Below are positions 1-5,524 of a stretch of DNA of 10,145 bases, piece after piece. How positions within the stretch are numbered: the stretch's first letter is position 1; every line of letters starts with the position of its first letter. This stretch comes from Desulfobacteraceae bacterium. Lineage in GTDB: Bacteria; Desulfobacterota; DSM-4660; Desulfatiglandales; HGW-15. The position numbers and the translations under genes are program-made. The notes below the pieces were generated by a model. The model saw only the letters and a program-made list of their open reading frames with translations. It did no database searches and was not told the origin of the DNA. The stretch lies in contig RPPU01000108.1 of NCBI GenBank assembly GCA_003819975.1, positions 1 through 10,145 of the forward strand, given 5' to 3'.

Positions 1-801
1 GTTGTCGCTTCCGAGACCTGCGCTTTTGACTTGGTTCAGGCCGAATATATCCGCGATATTGAACCGGGCGAAATTTTAATCATCGACAAACAAGGTTTGC
101 GCAGCATCCATTTTAAAGCGGAAACCCGCCGGGCCCAATGCATTTTTGAATTGATCTATTTTGCCAGGCCGGACAGCCGGATATTCGGAAAGAATGTCTA
201 TCTTTTCCGGAAAAGGCAAGGAGAACTGCTGGCCAAGCAGTACCCGCACAAGGCCGATCTGGTCATGCCTTTCCCGGACTCCGGCACTTATGCGGCCATC
301 GGTTATGCCCAAGCCTCGGGGTTGCCTTTTGAGATGGGGGTGATCCGCAACCATTATGTGGGGCGGACTTTTATCCAACCTTCACAGAGCATGCGCGATT
401 TCGGGGTTAAAGTAAAACTCAACCCGGTGCGGGAATTGCTTAAAGATAAAAGCGTTGTGATCATCGAAGATTCGATTATCAGGGGCACCACCGCGCGCAG
501 CCGCGTGCAAACGTTTAAAGAACTGGGCGTGAAATCGATTCATATGCTGGTGAGTTGCCCGCCGCACTGTTTCCCGTGTTATTACGGCATTGATTTTTCC
601 ACTAAAGGCGAACTGATCGCGGCCCGGAAATCGGTGGATGAAATCCGCGCTTTTATCGGGTTGGACAGTTTGGGCTATCTCTCTCTGGAAAATACCATTC
701 AAGCCGCCGCCATTCCCAAAGAACATCTCTGCACGGCCTGTTTTGACGGCCAATATCCGGTTCCGATTCAGGAAACATTCGACAAGTTCGGTCTGGAATA
801 A
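1..801 (+). CDS. purF: Amidophosphoribosyltransferase (PurF), C-terminal part, 5'-truncated by window edge
   Basis: PurF catalyses the first committed step of de novo purine synthesis in the cytoplasm: PRPP plus glutamine gives 5-phosphoribosylamine. The reading frame is open from base 1, so the gene begins outside the window; 266 residues are visible of about 470 expected. The glutaminase domain is almost entirely missing and the phosphoribosyltransferase domain is present. Visible motifs are SETCAFD (residues 4-10 of the visible part), the FIQPSQ stretch, and the PRPP loop IEDSIIRGTT (about 155-164), where the first acidic residue is Glu rather than Asp. Cysteines at visible positions 47, 193, 244 and 247 match the four [4Fe-4S] ligands of the Bacillus subtilis-type enzyme (contexts AQCIFE, FPCYYGID, HLCTACF). 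This places it in the iron-sulfur, oxygen-sensitive class, in keeping with an anaerobe. No purine gene follows it; the next gene is a regulator 172 bp downstream. Confidence 0.96.
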   Translation, partial: VVASETCAFDLVQAEYIRDIEPGEILIIDKQGLRSIHFKAETRRAQCIFELIYFARPDSRIFGKNVYLFRKRQGELLAKQYPHKADLVMPFPDSGTYAAIGYAQASGLPFEMGVIRNHYVGRTFIQPSQSMRDFGVKVKLNPVRELLKDKSVVIIEDSIIRGTTARSRVQTFKELGVKSIHMLVSCPPHCFPCYYGIDFSTKGELIAARKSVDEIRAFIGLDSLGYLSLENTIQAAAIPKEHLCTACFDGQYPVPIQETFDKFGLE

Positions 802-862
802 CCAAAAACGTAAAATTCAAAAAAGAAATTCCTTGCCATAAAAGTTACAATTTTGTAGATTG

Positions 863-946
863 GTTGTCAGTCAGCAGTCACCGGTCATCAGTCACCAGGA
901 ACACTATTTTTTGATAACTGATGACTGATAACTGAAAACCGGCAAC
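863..946. repeat. Symmetric inverted repeat built of heptads (5 + 14-nt loop + 5)
   Basis: The left arm (863-897) reads as five consecutive 7-mers: GTTGTCA, GTCAGCA, GTCACCG, GTCATCA, GTCACCA. After a 14-nt spacer (898-911) the right arm (912-946) reads as five 7-mers: TGATAAC, TGATGAC, TGATAAC, TGAAAAC, CGGCAAC. The right arm is the imperfect reverse complement of the left, with 25 of 35 positions matching by my hand count. A transcript could fold into a long imperfect hairpin, and T-rich sequence follows (947-960), so it may act as the purF terminator. It may equally be a dispersed REP- or MITE-like element. The structure is read directly; the function is inference. Confidence 0.75.
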
Positions 947-960
947 TTTTTATTTCTTTT
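863..960 (+). terminator. Possible purF terminator (long hairpin plus T-rich tail)
   Basis: The hairpin formed by the heptad repeat ends at about 946 and is followed by a T-rich run (CTTTTTATTTCTTTT, 946-960). The position, about 60 bp after the purF stop and just before the next gene, suits a terminator. The stem is long and imperfect and the T tract is interrupted, so this is not a classical intrinsic terminator. The T tract ends only 13 bp before the start of the activator gene. Confidence 0.3.
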
Positions 961-973
961 AGGTTATGCAGAC

Positions 974-2512
974 ATGAACCCAGGCGTTAAAAAAACCAAA
1001 CCGGATGAAATCGATTGTCTGTATGAAATCACGACCGCCCTGAACACCTTTGATTTGCGCAAAGCTCTTTATAAAGTCCTGGATTTAATGTCGGAACATC
1101 TCGGCATGAACCGCGGTTCCATTACGCTGCTCGATCCGACCTCTTCGGAAATCCGTATTGAAGTGGCCCATGGCATGTCTCCGGTTCAAAAGAGCCGGGG
1201 CCGATATAAATTGGGCGAGGGCGTGACCGGACGGGTGATCGAAAGCGGAAAACCCATGGCCGTGCCCAATATCGATGCCGAACCTCTTTTCCTGCACCGA
1301 ACCGGGCCACGCAAAAAATTGGAAAAAGACAAGATTTCGTTTATTTGCGTGCCGATCAAGGAGGGCCGGCGGACTATGGGCGCCTTGAGTGTGGACTGCA
1401 TCTTTGACGAAGATTCGTCTTTGGATGAAGATGTGCGTTTTTTAACCATTATCAGCGGCATCATTGCCCAGAAAGTGGCTTTACTGGAAAAAATCAACCG
1501 CGAAAAAGAACAATTAAACAAAGAAAATATCCGCTTACAAGGAGAATTGAGCAAGAAATACAGTTTCAGCACTATTATCGGCAACAGCCGTAAAATGCAG
1601 GAAGTCTTCCGCCTGATCAATCAGGTGGCCAAGAGCAATGCCAATGTGCTTTTGCTGGGTGAAAGCGGCACGGGCAAAGAACTGGCGGCCAATGCGATCC
1701 ATTACAACAGCTTGCGGCCCAACAAACCCCTCATCAAAATCAACTGCGCCGCTTTGCCGGCCACCTTGGTGGAAGCGGAGCTTTTCGGCTATGAAAAAGG
1801 CGCGTTTACCGGCGCGGTGAGCGCCAAAGAAGGCAAATTCGAATTGGCCAATAACGGCACCATCTTTCTGGATGAGATCGGCGCTCTGGCTTTCGAAGGC
1901 CAGGGCAAATTGTTGCGGGTATTGCAGGAGCGCGAACTGGAGCGCCTGGGCGGGACACGCACCATCAAGGTCAATGTGCGTCTGATCGCCGCTACCAACA
2001 AGAATTTGGCTGAAGCCGTGGAGCAGGGGAGTTTTCGGGAAGATTTGTTTTACCGATTGAACGTTTATCCGATTTACTTGCCGGCATTGCGGGAACGGGA
2101 TGCCGATGTGCTTTCGCTTGCCGATTATTTTTTGGAAAAATATTCCCAGGAGTATCAAAAAGACATCAAGCGCATTTCGACGCCGGCTATCGACGCCTTG
2201 GTGCAGTATCATTGGCCCGGGAACGTGCGCGAATTGGAGAATTGCATGGAACGGGCGGTCCTGATCTGCGACGATCATGTGATCCACAGTTTTCACTTGC
2301 CGCCCACGCTGCAAACGGCGGAGGAGACCGGGACTCAGCAATCCAAGTCTTTGCAGGAGGCCATGGAGATTTTCGAGCGGGAACTGATTATTGACGCCTT
2401 AAAGAGTCAACGCGGCAATAGGCGCAAGGCGGCCCTGGCCTTGGACACCACCGAGCGGATTATGGGTTATAAAGTAAAGAAATACGGCATCCGGCCCAAG
2501 CAGTACGGCTGA
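974..2512 (+). CDS. NifA/NtrC-type sigma-54-dependent activator (GAF - AAA+ - Fis HTH)
   Basis: This is an enhancer-binding protein that would remodel sigma-54 RNA polymerase by ATP hydrolysis. Of 512 residues, about 15-170 form a GAF sensor domain, 171-196 a charged helical (probably coiled-coil) linker, 200-435 the AAA+ domain and 460-510 the DNA-binding domain. Visible motifs are Walker A GESGTGKE (229-236), the sigma-54 contact loop GAFTGA (276-281), Walker B GTIFLDE (295-301), sensor I AATN (339-342), the arginine-finger region FREDLFYRL (354-362), WPGNVREL (414-421) and a Fis-type helix-turn-helix ending in RIMGYKVKKYGI (495-506). Domain order and HTH resemble NifA, but the Cys-x4-Cys linker motif of oxygen-sensitive NifA is absent and no nif gene is in view, so I give no symbol. 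The ATG at 974 has only a weak upstream AGG (961-963). The gene converges on the kor operon; its targets are unknown. Confidence 0.93.
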   Translation: MNPGVKKTKPDEIDCLYEITTALNTFDLRKALYKVLDLMSEHLGMNRGSITLLDPTSSEIRIEVAHGMSPVQKSRGRYKLGEGVTGRVIESGKPMAVPNIDAEPLFLHRTGPRKKLEKDKISFICVPIKEGRRTMGALSVDCIFDEDSSLDEDVRFLTIISGIIAQKVALLEKINREKEQLNKENIRLQGELSKKYSFSTIIGNSRKMQEVFRLINQVAKSNANVLLLGESGTGKELAANAIHYNSLRPNKPLIKINCAALPATLVEAELFGYEKGAFTGAVSAKEGKFELANNGTIFLDEIGALAFEGQGKLLRVLQERELERLGGTRTIKVNVRLIAATNKNLAEAVEQGSFREDLFYRLNVYPIYLPALRERDADVLSLADYFLEKYSQEYQKDIKRISTPAIDALVQYHWPGNVRELENCMERAVLICDDHVIHSFHLPPTLQTAEETGTQQSKSLQEAMEIFERELIIDALKSQRGNRRKAALALDTTERIMGYKVKKYGIRPKQYG

Positions 2513-2515
2513 TTT

Positions 2516-3061
2516 TTACCCTTGATACTCTTGAGCCAGCTTTAATCCCAAATCCAAAGCCCGGCGGTTCAGCTCGATAAAATCCGGGGTGATTTTGGTT
2601 TCCAGAACTTTCATGATCGAATCTGTATGCACAACTTGGGTCAAACCGACGAGCGCGCCCAGCATGCAGATGTTGAAAACAATCGGTTTGCCGATCTGTT
2701 CCATTACGGCTTTGTACATACCCAAGGAGACCTGGCGGGCGTCCACTTTGCGGGCGGGTTGGACGTAATGACTGTCGATCAGCAAAAGACCGCCGGGACG
2801 GATGGAGCCTGAAAATTTGTTATATGCCTCCTGGGTCAAGCTGATGAGCACGTTGGGTTGGTTAACTTTCGGAAAATGAATGTTTTTATCCGAAATGATC
2901 ACATCGGAACGGGTGGCGCCGCCGCGGGCTTCGGGCCCATAAGACTGAGCCTGAACCGCGTTCAGGCCTTCATGCATGGCGGCCGCTTCGGCCAAAATAA
3001 TGGAAGCCGTAATAACCCCCTGGCCCCCGGAACCTGAAAATACAATTTGCATTCTTTCCAT
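2516..3061 (-). CDS. korC: 2-oxoacid:ferredoxin oxidoreductase gamma subunit (KorC-like)
   Basis: This is the gamma subunit of a 2-oxoacid:ferredoxin oxidoreductase. In this enzyme family the gamma domain helps bind coenzyme A. It has 181 residues, normal for separate gamma subunits. Motifs are the N-terminal glycine-rich SGSGGQGV (residues 9-16) and the conserved YGPEARGGATRSDV segment (from residue 41). The frame stays open further upstream to an ATG at 3142, but that would overlap the beta gene by about 70 bp with a non-conserved leader. The ATG at 3061 starts 7 bp after the beta stop and puts the first strand at the usual place; the ATG at 3052 is a second option. It is the last gene of the left operon, and its stop lies 3 bp from the stop of the convergent activator gene. 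The 2-oxoglutarate assignment comes from the alpha and beta partners. Confidence 0.92.
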   Translation of the reverse strand: MERMQIVFSGSGGQGVITASIILAEAAAMHEGLNAVQAQSYGPEARGGATRSDVIISDKNIHFPKVNQPNVLISLTQEAYNKFSGSIRPGGLLLIDSHYVQPARKVDARQVSLGMYKAVMEQIGKPIVFNICMLGALVGLTQVVHTDSIMKVLETKITPDFIELNRRALDLGLKLAQEYQG

Positions 3062-3068
3062 AATGTCT

Positions 3069-3878
3069 CTACCTGGCTTTTTGGGCTTTTTGAACGGTTT
3101 TATCGTATTCCGCGCAATACTCGGGACGGTTTTCATTGACAAACACTCCGGTTTCGATCAAGCCCGGATTTTCAGCCTTTTTGGGCGAACCGATCGGCAC
3201 GGTATTGTCTTTATAGAAGTTTAACATATCCACGGCGCCGCCGATTTTGTTTTTGCGGCCGAAATAGGTCGGGCATTGCGACATGACTTCCACCACTGAA
3301 AAGCCTTTATGCGTGATCGCCTCTTTAAGGATTTTTTTCAGCGCGGCCACATGATACGTAGTGGTGCGGGCCACGAAGGAAGCGCCGGCCGCTTTGGCCA
3401 GGGCGGCGATATCGAACGATTCATCAATATTGCCGAAGGGCGCGGTGGTGGCTTTTTTACCGTACCCGGAGAGCGGCGAATACTGGCCGCCGGTCATGCC
3501 GTAGATGCTGTTGTTCATGATAATGGCCGTGATGTCGATGTTGCGGCGGGCGGCGTGGATAAAATGATTGCCGCCGATGGCCAGGGCATCGCCGTCGCCC
3601 ATGGGCACGATCAGGGTCAATTCCGGCCGGGAGAGTTTCACGCCGGTGGCAAAAGCCAGGGCGCGGCCGTGAATGGTATGCAGGGTGTGAAAATCCATAT
3701 ACCCGGAAATACGCGCCGAACAGCCGATGCCGGTGACCATGACCAGATCGTTCTTGTTGAGCCCGAGTTCCGCAATGGCCCGGATCATGTTATTCATCAC
3801 GATCCCATGCCCGCAACCCGGACACCAAATATGGGGCAGAAATCTTTCGCGAACATAATTTTTTAAGGAAACAGACAT
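3069..3878 (-). CDS. korB: 2-oxoacid:ferredoxin oxidoreductase beta subunit, TPP-binding (KorB-like)
   Basis: This is the catalytic subunit that binds thiamine pyrophosphate and a [4Fe-4S] cluster. With alpha it decarboxylates a 2-oxoacid and passes electrons to ferredoxin. It has 269 residues. CPGCGHG (19-25) gives two cluster cysteines, Cys53 (GIGCS) and Cys202 (SQCPTYFGRKN) are the likely third and fourth. The TPP/Mg motif GDGD is at 94-97, followed by GGNH and then MNNSIYGMTGGQ. The pattern GDGDxxxIGGNH together with CPTYFGRKN is typical of KorB-type 2-oxoglutarate enzymes; exact substrate is inferred from similarity. The start ATG lies 3 bp after the alpha stop, and a strong GGAG ribosome site overlaps the end of the alpha gene, which suggests translational coupling. 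Confidence 0.95.
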   Translation of the reverse strand: MSVSLKNYVRERFLPHIWCPGCGHGIVMNNMIRAIAELGLNKNDLVMVTGIGCSARISGYMDFHTLHTIHGRALAFATGVKLSRPELTLIVPMGDGDALAIGGNHFIHAARRNIDITAIIMNNSIYGMTGGQYSPLSGYGKKATTAPFGNIDESFDIAALAKAAGASFVARTTTYHVAALKKILKEAITHKGFSVVEVMSQCPTYFGRKNKIGGAVDMLNFYKDNTVPIGSPKKAENPGLIETGVFVNENRPEYCAEYDKTVQKAQKAR

Positions 3879-3881
3879 GCA

Positions 3882-5036
3882 TTAAACTCCTTTACTCTGG
3901 ATGATCCGATAAACATTACGGATATCTTCAGGGCTGATAAACGTGCCGTCAATGCGGTTGACCAGGAAGACTTTGTCCGGATCATGCACGGCTTTTTTGA
4001 CTTCTTGCAGAATTTGACCCATGTTCATTTCCACAACCAGTATGTTTTTCGCTTTTTCGCAGCGTTCACGCACTGCTTTGACCGGAAAAGGCCAAAGGGT
4101 CTGCAATTCCAGAAGTCCCAGGCGATCGCCGTGGGCCCGGCGGTTTTCCACTTCCTGAAGAGCGGAGCGGGCCGAAGAGCCGTAGGAAATCAAAACGCAT
4201 TCGGCATCGTCCAGATAATATTCTTTCATGCGGTTGATGGCATTGACGTTGTTTTCGATTTTGTCATAGAGGTGATGAATGAGGCCATGTGCGATGTTGG
4301 GCTGGTCGGAAGGGAAGCCCCACATATTATGCACCAGGCCGGTGACATTGTAGCGATGCACGCCGCCGAAATCGGACATGGGCAAACGGCCGTCTTCGCG
4401 GGGCAGATAGGGATGATAATCCGTGCCTTCTTTTACGGAGGTGCGTAAACGCTCCAGTAAGGGAATTTCACCCGGTTCCGGCATGACCAGGCGTTCGCGC
4501 ATATGGCCCACGATTTCGTCAAACAGGAGGATAACCGGTGTACGATAGGTTTCCGCCAGATTAAATGCTTCAACCGTGATGCTGAACAAATCCTGATGAT
4601 TGGAAGCAGTCAAAGCGATTATGGAATGATCGCCGTGTGTGCCCCAACGCGCCTGCATGACATCCCCTTGGCTGACCTTGGTCGGCAAGCCGGTCGAGGG
4701 ACCGCCTCTTTGCACATTGACTACCACACAAGGCACTTCCGCCATGATCGCATAACCGATGGCTTCCTGTTTCAGGGAAAAACCGGGTCCGCTTGTCGCG
4801 GTCATGGATTTATGTCCGGTCAGGGAGGCGCCGATAATGGCGCACATGGAGGCGATTTCGTCCTCCATTTGGATGAATTTCCCGCCTTTTTGGGGCAGAC
4901 GCAGAGCTAGAAGTTCGGCGATTTCCGTTGAGGGGGTAATGGGATAACCGGCATAAAAATCCAGTCCCGCATACAAAGCAGCTTCGACGCAGACTTCATT
5001 ACCCTGTAAGAAGAGAATTTTTTTATCTTTTTTCAT
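3882..5036 (-). CDS. korA: 2-oxoacid:ferredoxin oxidoreductase alpha subunit (KorA-like)
   Basis: This alpha subunit forms the pyrimidine-binding side of the TPP site and much of the 2-oxoacid pocket. It has 384 residues. Motifs are GYPITPSTE (30-38), the acidic MEDE (57-60) that includes the likely TPP-activating Glu, TSGPGFSL (81-88) and RGGPSTGLPT (110-119), followed by ARWGTHGD. The C-terminal half carries a transketolase-C-like domain (VLISYGSSARSA, LQTLWPFP, VVEMNMGQ). The RGGPSTGLPT form and the long middle segment before SDQPN resemble 2-oxoglutarate enzymes, so KorA is the best name; 2-oxoglutarate specificity is not proved by sequence. An AAGG ribosome site sits 8 bases before the ATG. 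The 43-bp gap to the preceding ferredoxin gene can form a small hairpin with 5-bp arms (5066-5070 and 5074-5078). Confidence 0.94.
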   Translation of the reverse strand: MKKDKKILFLQGNEVCVEAALYAGLDFYAGYPITPSTEIAELLALRLPQKGGKFIQMEDEIASMCAIIGASLTGHKSMTATSGPGFSLKQEAIGYAIMAEVPCVVVNVQRGGPSTGLPTKVSQGDVMQARWGTHGDHSIIALTASNHQDLFSITVEAFNLAETYRTPVILLFDEIVGHMRERLVMPEPGEIPLLERLRTSVKEGTDYHPYLPREDGRLPMSDFGGVHRYNVTGLVHNMWGFPSDQPNIAHGLIHHLYDKIENNVNAINRMKEYYLDDAECVLISYGSSARSALQEVENRRAHGDRLGLLELQTLWPFPVKAVRERCEKAKNILVVEMNMGQILQEVKKAVHDPDKVFLVNRIDGTFISPEDIRNVYRIIQSKGV

Positions 5037-5079
5037 AATAATACCTTATAAACGGTTTGTTCATCCCTTCCAAGAAGGC

Positions 5080-5301
5080 CTATTTAATGATTTCAATGGC
5101 AAGATCGGGGCAGCGCTGTTCACAAAGTCCGCAATAAATGCATTGATCCGGATTTTTAACAACGGATTTTTCATATTCATTCAGTTCCAAAACTTTTTTA
5201 GGGCAAAAAGCAACGCAGATCCCGCATCCTTTACATAAGTCCCGGTTGATTTCGATTCGTTTTAAATCTTTCTTCAGGGCATTTTCAGAATCATTATTCA
5301 T
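5080..5301 (-). CDS. korD: 2[4Fe-4S] ferredoxin subunit (KorD-like)
   Basis: This is a small ferredoxin-type subunit of 73 residues that should carry electrons from the TPP subunit to free ferredoxin. It holds two complete cluster motifs: Cys23-x2-Cys26-x2-Cys29-x3-Cys33-Pro and Cys54-x2-Cys57-x2-Cys60-x3-Cys64-Pro. A lysine- and acid-rich leader of about 20 residues precedes the first cluster. The ATG at 5301 has an AGG ribosome site (in ATAGGTAA) about 8 bases upstream. It is the first gene of the left operon (ferredoxin, alpha, beta, gamma), preceded by an AT-rich gap with a candidate promoter. It could also be a stand-alone ferredoxin, but its position argues for the delta subunit. Confidence 0.9.
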   Translation of the reverse strand: MNNDSENALKKDLKRIEINRDLCKGCGICVAFCPKKVLELNEYEKSVVKNPDQCIYCGLCEQRCPDLAIEIIK

Positions 5302-5393
5302 ATTTTTACCTATTTAATTATACTTTAATTAATCTGATAACAAAATTCATTCTTAAGTGGTTGAACCATTATAATACTTTGAAACGGAATAGG

Positions 5394-5422
5394 TTTGTAC
5401 TGAATCATTCCAAATCTGTCAA
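5394..5422 (-). promoter_or_regulatory. Candidate sigma-70-type promoter of the korDABC-like operon
   Basis: On the minus strand a perfect -35 hexamer TTGACA (5422-5417) is followed by a 17-bp spacer and a -10-like TACAAA (5399-5394, four of six consensus bases). This predicts a start near 5387 and a leader of about 85 nt before korD. A TATAAT at 5373-5368 is a second possible -10, but it has no good -35. No sigma-54 element (GG-N10-GC spacing) was seen in this gap. Identified by eye only. Confidence 0.42.
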
Positions 5423-5439
5423 GAGGGTTGTTATAAATT

Positions 5440-5466
5440 ATTATCTAATCACTCTGATTAGACAAT
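5440..5466. promoter_or_regulatory. 27-bp dyad upstream of the kor promoter (candidate operator)
   Basis: Perfect 8-bp arms TCTAATCA (5444-5451) and TGATTAGA (5455-5462) flank a 3-bp spacer. Beyond one mismatch (5443/5463) the symmetry continues for 3 more bases on each side, giving 12-bp arms with 11 matches. The centre (5453) lies about 66 bp upstream of the predicted start site of the kor operon, a typical distance for an activator site. As RNA it could form a short AT-rich hairpin after the CheD-HDOD gene, but no T run follows on the minus strand, so a terminator role is less likely. Confidence 0.45.
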
Positions 5467-5524
5467 TATATACAACTTATTCGTAAAAACCAAGTTAATC
5501 ATTTGATTTTGGATGCGCGGTTTT

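Larger units (their letters stand above)
5302..5524. other. AT-rich intergenic region between the CheD-HDOD gene and korD
   Basis: This 223-bp gap is clearly richer in A and T than the genes around it and holds no convincing ORF. Besides the candidate promoter and the 27-bp dyad it contains an 11-bp perfect palindrome, TGGTTGAACCA (5358-5368), inside the predicted korD leader. It also has two copies of TTTAATTA 11 bp apart (5313-5320 and 5324-5331), which may simply reflect AT richness. A weak CCAA/TTGG stem followed by TTTTT lies shortly after the stop of the CheD-HDOD gene; it is too short to call a terminator. Confidence 0.6.

Noticed and set aside
802..973. Possible CRISPR array, suggested by repeated CAGTCA/TGATAAC units
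   Set aside because: The units are only 7 bp, contiguous with no spacers, and change orientation about a central loop; no cas gene is present.
966..977. Three-codon ORF (MQT) whose stop overlaps the start codon of the activator gene
   Set aside because: It could be a coupling minicistron, but it has the same weak AGG at 961-963 as its only support and is too short to judge.
1535..2341. Long minus-strand open frame antisense to the AAA+ domain
   Set aside because: The plus-strand frame has clear conserved motifs throughout; the antisense translation has no recognisable domain and is a composition shadow.
3062..3142. N-terminal extension of the left gamma subunit
   Set aside because: It would overlap the beta gene by about 70 bp and adds a lysine/proline-rich leader not seen in the family; the ATG at 3061 fits better. 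The similar extension of the right gamma subunit (7995-8057) is rejected for the same reason.
3309..3866. Plus-strand open frame opposite the left beta subunit, glycine- and histidine-rich
   Set aside because: It mirrors the conserved GDGD and CPGCGH coding region on the minus strand; no ribosome site and no family resemblance.
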